A stretch of 64,000 nt of DNA, taken from Torreya grandis (lineage: Eukaryota; Streptophyta; Pinopsida; Cupressales; Taxaceae). The position numbers and the translations under genes were made by a program. Position 1 is the first letter of the stretch. Every line of letters begins with the position of its first letter. This document shows positions 12,264 through 24,083 of this stretch, piece after piece. The stretch covers positions 993,501-1,057,500 of the forward strand of contig JARHVA010000666.1 in the NCBI GenBank assembly GCA_037957365.1, given 5' to 3'. The notes beneath the pieces are model-generated. The model ran no database searches, was not told the origin of the DNA, and was given only the letters and a program-made list of their open reading frames with translations.

Positions 12264-12839
12264 CTATAATTGAAATGGGCAATGCCTTATTTTTAAAATT
12301 CTCTTGTCTTAGTAACAAAGCATGTGGATACATTTCCTAATCGCTATAATTAAAATACTAAACTTCATTATATCTTGTTTATAATTTATTATACTTATAT
12401 AAATGAGTTGTATTGATGTACTTCAAGTTGTAAATGTGAACATGGTGTGAATAAAATGATTAATTAGTTTTGTGAAAGTATAATTCTAGGCCCTAAATCT
12501 GAGATGAGATAATCATCCACCTATAGATTTATGTTGTATTAAATGAGGTATTAAGCCTTAAAAATATTGTATCATGGTGAAAGGAAAACCTTGATATATT
12601 CTAATCATGATTAAGTATTTTCCCCCTAAGTCTTGAGTTGTATAAAGGGATTATCAGTGACGCTCTTACATCTTAAATTTTAGTGAACATATGGTGTGAT
12701 TGGGATATCAATAAGGCTATACCTTTGTTTGTGTTTAGATTTCTTATTTGAGAAATGTTATGTTGTGAAGCCTATTTTTAAATTACATTGTATTTCAAAT
12801 ATTATACATTTAAATTGTACTATACACTCTTTATGTATT

Positions 12840-13330
12840 CTCATCGGGGTTCGGGAGCGTAGCCCATGAAAAATTTTCTAGACCCCCCTTAATGGGGAAC
12901 CATTTTGGGTTGACTTTTTCATGGTTTTGGTACCCATTATTTTGTAAAACCACTATGTTGATGTATTACGTATAGATGGATATTTAGTAGGTAATACATT
13001 ATGAGAACAATGGTTTGAGAAGGAAGAACAAAGTGTGTGAATTTAGGTGCGAATTCAGGAGGGTTTGTTGAGTGCAACTCCAAACAATATTTTATGCATT
13101 GTAATTGGGAAAAGACTGATATTAGAGTGGATTTTACTCTTTTGGATTTTAATAAAATTTGAGCAAGTGTTTCTTGGTGGATGTAGCCCACATTGGGTGA
13201 ACCACATTAAATCTGGTCTTCTTATTGTGCATTTTTATTTGTGTTCTTTATGCATCTCTGTTCATATCTCTTATTATTACAATTTTGTGAAATTATTTCC
13301 ACATTAATTTTTGATTTATTCCTAAAAATA
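12840..13330 (+). repeat. Probable copia-type LTR debris
   Basis: Two segments resemble phrases common in plant Ty1/copia LTRs: GGGGTTCGGGAGCGTAGCCC at about 12845, and GGATGTAGCCCACATTGGG followed by GAACCACATTAAATCT at about 13178-13215, leading into a T-rich region. The open frames over this area (12937-13191 minus, 13047-13307 plus) are probably incidental. I saw no partner LTR or internal domains nearby, so it may be a solo LTR; its ends are not resolved. Confidence 0.5.
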
Positions 13331-13589
13331 AATATACAATAAGACATATTTGTTTTATATTGTGCAATTATAAGATGATTATGTATTGTTATGGATAAGG
13401 TATCTATTGTATGTATTTTCAACTTTGATATTTTCTTTGGATTGACTAGGTATAACCTAAAAATTATATTTTTAGTCTGAGGGATAATGGGAGATGGGGA
13501 TGTGAGCCTAAATACAATCTCTCACCCTTATTTAGATGGGAAATTCTAAAGAGTTTTGATAGTAGATAGTAATGCATATGTGGACAATA

Positions 13590-13905
13590 ACCCAGATTTT
13601 TCAAATTTCAAATTATATAAATGTTTTGACCAAAGTAATGTTATAGTTGTATACATTATTAGTCCAAAATAATTTTTAGGTTGTATGTTTGCTTGAGATC
13701 ATAGTAGATAGAGGCATACCTATGGTCTATGTGACTGGTTTCATGTGATAGGGATTGTAGTTTCATACTTTTTCTCAGATGGTTATGAATGTTTGCATCA
13801 TTATTATTTGACCCTCCATGAAGGTTAGGACCGATCCCAATGGGGAGGTGTGTGTGGGATAGTCGGCAAAGCACCCAGATGATGCTCTCCATCCAAACAA
13901 CTTAT
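13590..13905 (+). repeat. Diverged relative of the 4.3-kb gypsy LTR
   Basis: The run from 'accaaagtaatgttatag' through 'gtttgcatcattattatttg', 'ccatgaagg' and 'cacccagatgatgctctcc' parallels 895-1180 of the 5' LTR and 9520-9800 of the 3' LTR. The differences are too many for a recent copy. Together with the hairpin at 12231 it suggests an older or related element's LTR, possibly interrupted by the copia-like LTR at 12840-13330. Confidence 0.65.
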
Positions 13906-16734
13906 CAAAACCATTCTTAGATGCATACTCATGGTTTCAAAATTATTAAAGTAATTGATTTTATACTACTTGATAGTACTAGTGTGATGTTATATCATGT
14001 TGTAATATGTAACTTAGGATGATGAAATCATTATGTATTCATTTTGTAATAATAACTTTTGAGATGAGGAGGCCACTTGTATTTGATTTAGTGGAATCAT
14101 TTTATTACAGTACCATCTAATTTTTGATATTGATAGAATTAAGTTTATGTTGGAACAATGGAATTTTTGAGATTGATTCTAATGTAGTATTGTAATTTCT
14201 ACATGATGAATATAAAATGGTAATTATCATAATGATTATTTTATTAAATTTGTATGCGTGTGTGTGTGTGGTGGGCAATAGGGATAGGGATTAGGGTGGT
14301 AATTTTTGTAAATGAACCTAGCTAGGTTGTAATAGGTGATATGTTAGCATAAAAATGCTCTATTTATTGAGTAGAAGTCAGAGGTGCACAAGAGTAGAAG
14401 TGAATGAAAAATAATTCCAACAATTCCAAACACATATTATATTGTACATATTGAGGAATTTTATTTATTGTATCAATAGTTTTCAGTGTTTCTATTGGCC
14501 CCTTTCTCCTTTATCTGTTATAGTATTATGGATATAGAGGTTATCCATAAATTGGGGTGGGTATGGGCCACCATGGTTTCATGTATGGGTATGTTTCCCT
14601 ATATCTTGGAAGAAGTTTTATTGAAGCTCAATCACATTCTTATAATATTACCTCAAACTCTTTGAGTGAATCATGGATTAAAATATTGTTGGGTATGCAC
14701 AAAACTACAATTTTGGTTTGTTTTTTTGTTAAGGTTTTATGTGTTTTAGGTCATAATTTTTTCACTGTGCTTTTCATATCCCATAATCATTCCATTCAAT
14801 ATTAAATTAACATTAAAATTTTGGTCTATTATTATAGTGTGGTTGCCTTCTCTAATCAAATCAAAATTAATGGGTATAAATTGGCATAGATTTGGTTAAG
14901 CTAAGACAAGTCTTCTACAATGTTATTCATTTAGATATTTTATTTTTGTCCATTTGTATTTATTGTATTGTTTATATTTATTAATTATATTTATTTTTAG
15001 GTATAGTTTCACAACTTAACCCATCTCATAAGGGGGCATATATCACATACCACATTTCTCATAGTCATGTTTTACTTTAATGGTATGATGGGGTTAGATT
15101 CTGTTTCATATTAAGGTTGAATGGCATGTTAGATTATCAATATCCAATAATTTTAAACCCCTCACTAGATGATTATAGGGTTCCAACTCTATTTCTTGAT
15201 GTTCAATACCTAGTATTTCATATTCACGTGGATATGGATCATTTCACCAGATGACATAAAGGTTCCGATCTCACTTCACACATTTCCTTATTTGATTTTA
15301 TAATTTACCCATAGGACTTATGCTAAATATCAAGGCCAAATAAGGCATATTTCACACTCAACATCTATTATTTTCCATCGCACCCATATTTTTGTAGGAA
15401 ACTGGTTTCAAATGTTCCAAGACTCATCATTTTAAGTTATAGAGATCAAGTTTAGAAATATCCTTTTTCATATAAATTTTATTTTCTACTTTGAATTACA
15501 CACCAATGTCACTTTATCTTATGGATAACACACCTCAAAGTGGGTAAAATGTCATCTTTTAAAATGTCCCCTTGGCTTATTTTGTATCAACTTATGTATG
15601 TTGGTACACACTTATCTATGTATAGCTAATTTGGCCCAAATCAAGTGATATTGGAACATTTGAAGCCAAAAATACCCTTTTTTGCATCCTTGTGATACAT
15701 TTATCTTCCCTCTTTTCACCTCTAGTTCCATTATTTGGACCACACACAGTGGTCCCAACAACATATATGGACTGAAGTGTACAATGCAAGCAGTGGTTTT
15801 GTTTCCCCCATTTGGCTAATCAGGTTTACTTCTCATTTTTTTGCCTTTTCCATTTCTAATTATTGGAAGTCAACACACACGTCAATATTGCTAAATTTCA
15901 AGTCAAAATAAAGTATAAATAGGCAAGTATTATGAATGAAATTGGGGACAAAAATTATTGATTGTTCTCTGAGTAGCATTTATCATGGAGCATTTTAGGT
16001 ATACATTTTGAATTTATTTCCTTTATATGATTTATAAATTTTCAATTTTTTTCTTGCCTAGGAACCTAATAAATCAACAACATTTGAGTAAGCACATACC
16101 CTTAAAACCACTTTGTTTTCTTTGACACTCGAGGGAAAAAAGAATCAAATATTGGAGGTACAAATGTGTCACAATATAAGATATAAGGGTATGAAATTGA
16201 AAGGTGAAACCAAGTGAAAAAAACCTAGGACTCATATTTCAGCATTTTACACTTCTCTACGTGAAAGGTTCGGTATATACATCTATCTTCAATAAGAACC
16301 AATTTTATAGGATGCGATTGTTTTTACTTTGGTTGAAAGTTCACAAGTATCAGATTGTAGCAACATGGCTTCTATGATATTGTATACACATATATGCCAC
16401 TTCTATCCTCACATATATATATATTTTTTAAAAAGTAAACATCATTATTGCATTTTATGTTTATCAAGATAATACTTAATTAAATTGGAGATTCATTTAT
16501 TTTCATAGAGTAAGTCCTTCAGATACTAAAATAGAAAACAAAAACCCTAACCCTAGCTCAATGCATTTTATTTTTTATACTTTCTATTAATGTTTATTTA
16601 AAATATGTAATTGAACCTCACTAGTTATACTTTAACAAGCGATTGAGATAGTTATAACAAAATATATTAAATATAGCAATTGAGATAGTTATAATAAAAT
16701 TCATTATTTCCATGTAAATACTTCATATTGAGAC
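13906..16734. other. Unassigned AT-rich DNA
   Basis: No convincing gene. A short GT run lies at about 14255-14270. The stretch 14340-14480 (a TTAGCATAAAAATGCTC block, then 'gaatgaaaaataattcc') looks like the transcribed part of an LTR but has no partner in the window. The 82-codon frame at 14557-14805 has no recognised motif. Two telomere-like units (AACCCTAACCCTAG) near 16543 are too few to mean anything. Confidence 0.5.
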
Positions 16735-17329
16735 ATGTACACAACCCAAAATAAAAAAGAAAGAAGACCTTCATCGATTTTTTTTCCTCTACTAATGTTT
16801 CCTCCATGCATGCCATTGAGTCGGCCCTTGATTTTCTATCTATCTAACTTGTGTCACACCATGGCCTTAAGTAACCTACAGGACTTACATTTATTACCAT
16901 TTAGGGTTTCTCACCTTCAAGAAAGGTCACCTTTATAATGACTTCTCCCCATTCTATCCTAGTTATTTCAGCTGCAAAGAAGAACAACAAAGCATCGATC
17001 AATGGCCCCTGCAAGCATTCAAGGAAGTTTATCCTGAAGATTTACCATGAGGTAATGCTTTGGAACCTGATGTCAATGGTTAGAGAAATTTTGTTTGATA
17101 AGATATTTTGTTGGAAGAATTCTCTCTGAAAGTATGCTATGGTCTCAGGTTCAAACCCACTAGTCAACTCACAATATTAAGTTGGAGAGTGTCCAAAACA
17201 TGACTAAGGGTTTTTTCCTTTTTTGCTTTGTCGACCCATCCCATGTAGGAGGAATCCTCCATAGGTCTACCACTTGGTATGTCAGGAATTCATTCATGGT
17301 TATCTCCCCCTTGACATGAGACTTTGTGG

Positions 17330-18202
17330 TCTCGAAGCACACTACTCTAAAAGTCTCAATTTGGGTTGAATTTCCTAGCCTCCCACTCCCCTACTAGCAC
17401 TTTATTCTCCAAATAGATTCCTTTATAGGTTAGGTGGTTTTCCATGAAAAAAATTGGTTCTACTCTGTTAGACCATAAAAGTGGGTTTGTGTAGAGGTAG
17501 ACCTTTCCTGGGACCTCAAGGAGTTTTTGAAAATTCAAGTTAGAGACGTGAGACACTCACAATGAGTCATGCATATCAACTTTCCTAACACTTGCTTTCA
17601 CTGCCAAGCCACAAACCATAAGATACAAGATTGTCCCCTTCAGTTGGCTTATAAAAATGTGTCCATCCACTCATCCTCTCCCTTTAAGCCCTCTGTAGAA
17701 GCTAGTAAGAAGCTAGCTATGGATGGATAGACTATGGTAGGAAAGAAGAACAACCAGCACAAGGCCGTAAGTTCAACTACTACTCCCAAAGGAGGAAAAT
17801 CATCTTTGAGAAATGGCTTGCAGGAGTAGGTTCCTACTGAGAAAGAACCTCCTCAAAATAAAGCCCCAAAATTAGGGGAAAAACCCAAGGTAGTCAACAC
17901 CCTTTTGGCTGCCAATTTCTTGTCCCAAGGTATCTAGGATTCCTTGTCCAGTTCTTTCATGTTCTCAGACTCACATCCACACTCTTCCACTTCCTGATTG
18001 ATGAGATGTGCCCAAACACTCTCACATCCCTCCTCAGAGGAGTGACGAGGTAGAGGAAGGAGAGTATCATGTTGACCCTACTATGAGGAAGCAATTTGAT
18101 GACTTTCTAAGTGCCAATAGTAGGCATTTTCTACAAAATCAGTATGATGCCTTGGAATGTCTGGACTTGGAGGACATGTCACTTGACACCCGTCATCTAT
18201 GA
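17330..18202 (+). pseudogene. LINE-1 ORF1 remnant (Gag-like RNA-binding protein)
   Basis: From about 17360 one frame reads LPLPY, then VCVEVDLSWDLKEFLKIQV, matching the end of the plant LINE ORF1 core (R-V-x-V-E-x-D-L-S). A CCHC zinc knuckle, CFHCQATNHKIQDCP, follows at 17593-17634 with all four ligands kept. A low-complexity region and a final open part (18008-18202, ending LECLDLEDMSLDTRHL) complete it. The last frame is offset from ORF2 by one base. Stops and frameshifts break the upstream half. LINE-2 has the same C-terminal sequence just before its endonuclease, which confirms the family. The role would be binding element RNA. Confidence 0.75.
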
Positions 18203-18210
18203 ATTATTTT

Positions 18211-20836
18211 TCATAGAATGTTTGGGGTCTCACTAACCCAAAATGTAAGTTCATTGTGCGTAATTTTAGAAGGAAGTTTTCTAAGATGGACATTTTTTGT
18301 CTCCAAGAAGTCAAGGTGGTGGATTTTTTATTGATGGTTGTCATTAATTCCATTCGACATGGTAATATCATTTTACATAGCAATCATGATGTAGGATGTG
18401 AAGGGGTGATCACATTAATTTCTACAAGGTGGAAGCCACACTTAGTGCAATCTGGGATGGACCCCACCAACCGATTAGTATGTGCCCTTTTTAGCATTGA
18501 AAGCCACTCTTTTGGTTTTATTAACATTTATGCCTCAAATGATGCCTTAGAGCGTACCCATTTATGGTGATGGATAACAGATGATCTCTACGATGCCCAT
18601 TGGGTCTTATGTGGTGACTTTAATATGGTGGTGTCTCCCAAGGACAAAGTGGGCCACTTGTCAATGCGGTGGGTAGTTGGCGAAAGGGAGGTGTGGTATT
18701 TTATGTGCACTAAATGGGGATTTTATGACCCTAATTTAATCTATCAGCCTGCAGACAGAGTTTGATACACTTAGAGTAATCTCAAGGAAGGCCCTTCTTA
18801 GATTCTGAAGCACCTAGATAGGGTAATGATATCCACCCAAATGTAATTCTCCTTTGATAATGGTTTTTACCCTTTGATACATGCACTACTATATTTTGAG
18901 CTCTCTAATCACTCCCCTATTTGGTTTAGAGTGTCATGGCAGTTCATGAAACCCAAAGTCCACAAAATACAATTCTTCATTAACACCTCTCTACTCAAGC
19001 ATGGGCCCATGGTGGCACACATTTAGAGAGTTTGAAATTTGGATCCTCATCCTTCCCAAGAATCTGGTTGGATTCTTTGGTGGGATGATGCCATCAGAAG
19101 GACCTCTCACTTTCTATGAATCTATGGCTGCCAACTTGCTAAAATTTGGAGACACTCTTTCTCTGCTACTTCCTCAAAGTTGAACCATGCAGCTTTAGCT
19201 CTGGAAAAGGATCCCTTTAATGAGATCTTACAAGTCAAAGTTTCCTCCTTATGAGATCTCATCCAAATTGTGGACAAATACAATGCCTAGGGAGCTCAAG
19301 TCAAAGCCAAACTTCACTGGCTCAAAATAGGGAACAAAGCTTCCAAAGAGTTCTTTCAAATGCTACAAGTTAAGAACTCAAAGCAACAAATTCAAGTCAT
19401 CTTTGAGGCTGACAATAAACTCATAGAGACCCCATACATTGTTCAAGCCTTTATCCACCACTATCAATAAGTGTTCAAAGACCAAGCATCCTCGATTGAG
19501 TGTGAAATTGCCCTTCAGTAATGTCTCTTAGTGTTGCCATGCAAACTCACTCCCACCCAGCGGGTGGCTTGCAATAGGCTCCTCACTGTCAATGATTTGC
19601 ATGAGGCAGTGTCTCACATGGATAATGATAAAGCTCCAGACATTGATGGCTTCCCCTATGAATTTTATAAAACCCTCTGGGATCTTGTGGGTAATGACTT
19701 GCATAGGGTTTATCAAGAAGCCTTTCACATGCATTCTCTGGGAAAAAATATAAACAAAGGAAACATTAAATTCATACAAAAGCAGGGAGATCCCAAATTG
19801 ATTTGTAATTGGTAGCCCATCACCCTCCTGAATGTTTCTTATAAAATCATTACCAAGGCTCTAGCGATCGGGTTACACAATATGCTACCTCTCATCATGT
19901 GCCTTGAAAAAATAAGTTTCATCAAAATCCATTATATCTTGAACAACATTATAGTAGTTAGGGAATGGATGGACTGGGCTAGAAGGATTAAGCAATAAGC
20001 TATGTTCATTAAAATTGACTTTGAAAAAGCTTATGATCATATTGAATGGTTGTTCATACTGGCCATGCTTCGAGCCCTAGGCTTTGGACCCAACTTCCTC
20101 CAAACCATCCAGATGCTTTTTGTAGATGCCTCAATCATCCTCTCCATTAATGGAGTCAACTTTGAGAAGTTTGGTTTGTTTTGGTCTATTCGTCAAGGGT
20201 GCCCTCTGGGTCCTACCTTGTATGTGCTTGTAACTAAGGGTTTTGTATATCTCCTTAGCAATGCCCAAGCTAGGGGTCTCATTAAGGGAATATATCTCCC
20301 TCCAAATGCCACAAACCTACAAGAAGATGTACAATTGCTTAATGGTCACTTTGCAGATGACTCCTTCCTCACTCTCATTGAGGATGAGTCCAATGTGGAC
20401 AATGCATTATAGTGTCTCAACACCTTCTACCTCACCTCTGGCTCGAACATACAATGACAAAAAACTCGTTGCTTCAGGCAATCCTACCTCCCTCCGCTAG
20501 TGTGGGCTACTAAATAAGGTTGGAAGTGGATCCAACATGATGAAATCTTCAAATTTCTTGGCATCCCTTTTACTTTTGATGCCTTGCCACCCTTGTTGTG
20601 GTAATATGTTATAGATAGAATTGCTAAGAAACTATAATATTAGGTGACCAAGTCTCTTTTGTTAGCAGGAAAATTTCAAATATGCTCGAAAACACTTGCG
20701 ACCACCCATGTGTATTACTCTTCATGATGGGTGCCTTCTAAAAAATCTTACCAAAAGTTGGAGAAATTGTTCAGAGACTTCCTTTGGGCCAATTCCCCTC
20801 AAGGTAAAGGATTCCACAGGGTGGCATGGGAATATT
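18211..20836 (+). pseudogene. LINE-1 ORF2: endonuclease and reverse transcriptase
   Basis: One frame runs nearly unbroken by frameshift, though with about fifteen to twenty stops. It shows the L1 endonuclease motifs: NVWGLTNP start, CLQEVK (catalytic Glu), NIYASND, CGDFNMV, and LSNHSPIWF where active enzymes have S-D-H. It then shows the RT motifs: NDKAPDIDGFPYEFYK, FIKIDFEKAYDHIEW, FWSIRQGCPLGPTLY and the catalytic block GHFADDS at about 20350-20361. Longest open parts are 18256-18570, 19531-19815 and 20002-20412. Product: an enzyme that nicks target DNA and copies LINE RNA into it. It stops at 20836-20841 where copia-1 inserted, in the sequence HRVAWEYCC. Confidence 0.88.
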
Positions 20837-20841
20837 GCTGC

Positions 20842-21996
20842 TGTTAGGAACCCATGGAAGCACACAATTGATTACTATATACAAGCAACTTAAGATGCGG
20901 AATTAACCAGAAGTACCAAGTAACTAGAAACCAGAAATAACATAGAATATGAGAGATAATACACAACTTGTATTAATACTCATATAGAAAAAAATACAAT
21001 AAAGAAGATGCCACTTCTTCTTCACCACCTCTCAGAGGCTTTCCACACCTCAAGTGAACAGTACTTCTTTCCTCAAAGCTCTCTCTCTTACGGTCCCAAC
21101 ACACAACTCAAACACAGAGTTGGTGTTCACCTCCAACCAGTCAGTATCCACTACTGCCAGTACACCAGTGCTCCACACACTCCACAAGTGCTCCACGCAC
21201 TCCAAGTAGATCTCCCCTGAACTGCAACAACCTGCAACCCACTGATCTTACTTATGGAAGGAACTACCTTTCCTTCCTCTCTTGCTCTTAGATCGAGTAC
21301 ACACCATACTCCAAGTAGATCCTGCTTGATTCTGCTCCCTATTGTGTTGCTGTCCTCTCTGATCTTGCACACCTGCAAATCAATCTGGTTCTGCACACCT
21401 GCAAACTTGAATCTTGCACCCACATACACCTATAGATCAATGATCTTACTTACCATGCAGATCTCCTAACGTAGCCATGCACACCTGCTGACCAAGATCA
21501 TACATACATGAAGAACCCTTCTGATTCTCCAAACCAGCACCCACACTTGGCACTGTGGCACTAGGAGGAACACACCATGCTCTCTTCACACACAGAAGGA
21601 GCTAATATTTTGCTCTCTTACTCTCTAGCACACTTTACAATACAGCCTATGAGTCTCTTAAATAGATCTCATGCAAACAATAATTAGACACCTAATTATA
21701 ATAATTAGATCCACAGCTTCTAGTCTAAATTTGGCTCTTGACATGCAAACACTTGGTTCATTAACTAACTGCTCGTAAAACTTGCAGTTGTGAACCACAC
21801 AGGCGACCGATGTCGGTCCCTGTCTGCCTGGAGGTGATCGACGCCGGCTGATCCATGACTGACGTCGATTGCCCTTCCTGTCTAATCCTGCCGACGTCAG
21901 TTGGCCTGACCGACACTGGTGTCTGTGACACTCAGCAACCTCTTCCTACCTCCTCCATGTCTGCATCAGTGAAGCTTTTAGCTCCACAACCTAACA
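20842..21996 (-). repeat. 3' LTR of copia-1
   Basis: 1155 bp, same length as the LTR at 24084-25238 and matching it apart from scattered substitutions. Carries five variants of the 12-bp palindrome at 21806-21920, several with C-to-T or G-to-A changes at CpG (for example ACCGATGTCGGT). Confidence 0.93.
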
Positions 21997-22012
21997 ATCT
22001 CCCACTTGGAGA
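21997..22012 (-). other. Polypurine tract of copia-1
   Basis: On the minus strand this reads CCAAGTGGGAGAT directly before the 3' LTR (TGTTAGG). The phrase AAGTGGGAGAT is the familiar polypurine tract of many plant Ty1/copia elements and fixes the element's orientation. Confidence 0.88.
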
Positions 22013-22156
22013 TAAACAACTGCACTGTACCTATACCTGTATCCCATCTAATCTATTTCTTGGCTTGCATTCCTCTTCAAGCTCAATCCTGAAGACCACC
22101 CACCACACAACCTGTGGTGCACCTCCTGTCATCCGAGTACCCTGCGACATCCGAAC

Positions 22157-22690
22157 CTACAAACCCATGTAGTGAAGTCCTGACCCTACATAGCATGAAT
22201 CCCTGCTGCTGGTCCCTCTCAAATACATGAGAACCAACTTCCCCGAATTGGCTCCTAACTCTCTGACAACACCCACTACTTGGGCAAACTCAGGTCTATA
22301 CCAGACCTCATGTGATTTTAGATAATGAACTGTCCAGCCCTTGGTGTGCTCCGATTCTGCATCCTGCATAATGAACCTCGCCAACACTTGATTCACATCA
22401 GCTCCTACTGGAGACAAAATCTACCTGTGATCTTCCATGTCTCCCATGCCAAAGAATTTCGCTGCTCCAAATCCTTCATGGCAAACCACTGAACTAAGCT
22501 TACCCTTAGCTCAAAAAAACCCTGTATGTCCAAACCTGCTAGCAAACCATCCACATACAGTAACAAGATAATGTCATGACCATCATCCACCCGGTAAGAC
22601 AAACACAATAGTTACCCTAACATTGACTAAAGCCATGCTTTGTCATCCACCTGTCAAACCTTTACCACTGTCCTGCAGCTTCCTCAAGAC
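22157..22690 (-). pseudogene. copia-1 reverse transcriptase and RNase H remnants
   Basis: Reading on the minus strand from about 22690, the pieces in order are RFDRWMTKHGFSQC (frame-shifted), DDGHDIILLLYVDGLLAG, where functional copia RT has YVDD, FAMKDLEQ, then HEVWYRPEFAQVVGVVRELGAN and LMYLRGTSS, the start of copia RNase H. The second catalytic Asp of the YVDD box is Gly. Small deletions and frame changes lie between blocks and the later RNase H motifs are missing. Copia-2 carries the same truncated set in the same order, so the loss predates both insertions. Confidence 0.82.
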
Positions 22691-22981
22691 CATATGACTT
22701 GGTCTTCCGTCTCAGGTGTCCATTATCTCTATTCTTTAACTAAGGTATCCATTCGTCTTTGTACTTTCATACCGGCTGGCAACCCTACCAAATTTCCTGC
22801 TTGGTTCTGCATTAACATCATGCCATGCTCCCACTGTTTCCTGGATCCTTTCTGCTCTGCAGTAAGCAACGAGTATAAAGAAGAGGAACAACGAATTTGA
22901 GGCTTACTTACCACCTTCAGTCCTCCATATGGGCATTTGAGACTCCTTGACAGCTTGTTGTCCGCCCAAAATTTGTTACAG

Positions 22982-23242
22982 TGACCGACCTCGGTCACTA
23001 CACAGTCTGCATCCGATCGACGTCGGTTTCCATGCGCCTATCCTGACTACCAACTCTGCCGATGTCGGTGTCCCTGTTGCTGACGTCAATCCTCCTGATC
23101 GACGTTGGTCTTACCTATTGCCGACGTTGGTCCTCCTGACCGACGTCGGTCTTACCCTGCCCGACATCACCAGCTTTGGTCTGCACATGACCGACATCAG
23201 CATCTGTCTATTCGACGGCAGTTCCTCCTGACCAACGCCAGT
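22982..23242. repeat. Internal cluster of GACGTC-type palindromes in copia-1
   Basis: About eleven sites close to ACCGACGTCGGT, spaced roughly 15-35 bp, including GACCGACCTCGGTC at the start and several CpG-decayed forms (CGATGT, CGACAT, CGTTGG). The cluster falls between the GAG-pre-integrase remnant and the RT remnant, where integrase would be expected. The same type of site recurs five times in each LTR. Confidence 0.85.
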
Positions 23243-23921
23243 ACCTGTGTATGCCTGTGAGTGATGAATTTTTACCTGTGAGCTCCTTTGAATCAAAACC
23301 CATGTCCAAACTGCCATACTCAGATGTATCCAGCCCCATCCACTGAACTCTGTCCGTCATCTCCTCCAAGAACACCAAGGCTTTCCAATTCTTAAGTCTA
23401 TCAAACACATCTGTCTTCCGCTTAAGAACATGCATCTCCTTCTTGCTCATGTGACCAAGCCTACAAAGCCACGTCTCCACAATAGAAGAAGAATCAGTAA
23501 TATAAGTAGATAGATAAAGGATACCTACTTTCTTACCACCCGCTAATTCAAGTGCATCCGCTGTGAGAGTTCTTGTGCATCTCTCATCACCCAACTTTCT
23601 TGAAGTAATTAGCCGCATCTCCAAGACTGGGACCTGCATGACCTTCTTCAAGACCCATGTGTTGGCCGCCTGCAATTTCAGAAACACTTCCCCTTTGCCA
23701 ACCATGTGACAAGGCTCACCAACCCCTCTACTTGGGGCTGCACGAAAAGAGGCAACAGAATCTATTAACCAAGATTCAACTTTATCCAGAGCATCCTGTG
23801 CAACAACACCTGCAACATCTGCTTCTTCATGCTGATCTGCTACCAACCAACAATCTTTATTTACCTGCTCTTTTTTTCCATAACACCGTAAGTGACCATT
23901 CGTGCTATTCAATTTCTCCAT
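23208..23921 (-). pseudogene. copia-1 gag-protease-GAGpreIntegrase remnant (open 237-codon frame)
   Basis: The open frame begins MEKLNSTNGHLRCYGKKEQVNKDCW-like text. This resembles the copia gag zinc knuckle but lacks its second Cys and its His. Next is SWLIDSVASF, the copia protease active-site block with D-S-G changed to D-S-V. Then comes TWLCRLGHMSKKEMHVLKR, matching the GAG-pre-integrase block (W-H-x-R-L-G-H-M-S). It ends soon after, at the palindrome cluster. The frame is unusually open for a relic, yet the catalytic and zinc-binding residues are gone. Copia-2 has a parallel frame at 38721-39560. Confidence 0.82.
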
Positions 23922-24021
23922 TCATAGCTTACTTTCTTCTGCCGTTGCTATACTCCCACTCAATCAAAAACCCCTAAGAGTGACCTGTAACCAAACACAA
24001 AACCTGCTCCCTACAACTTTA

Positions 24022-24081
24022 GCTCTGATACCAACTGTTAGTGGTATCAAGCTATGAGCCAACAACCTCGCTTTGATACCA
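24022..24081 (-). other. Primer binding site region of copia-1, with an extra inverted copy
   Basis: The site next to the 5' LTR reads TGGTATCAAAGC on the minus strand (24070-24081), one base off the Met-type TGGTATCAGAGC. About 40 bp inward, 24022-24033 is a perfect TGGTATCAGAGC on the minus strand. It is followed at 24042-24049 by TGGTATCA on the plus strand. The two inner copies form an inverted repeat with an 8-base spacer. Confidence 0.85.
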
Positions 24082-24083
24082 AC

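Noticed and set aside
13047..13307. 86-codon plus frame as a small membrane protein
   Set aside because: The DNA matches phrases typical of copia LTRs, and the hydrophobic text comes from the T-rich end of the LTR.
16540..16560. Telomere-like AACCCTAACCCTAG
   Set aside because: Only about two units; expected by chance and from scattered 'aaaccctag' phrases across AT-rich plant DNA.
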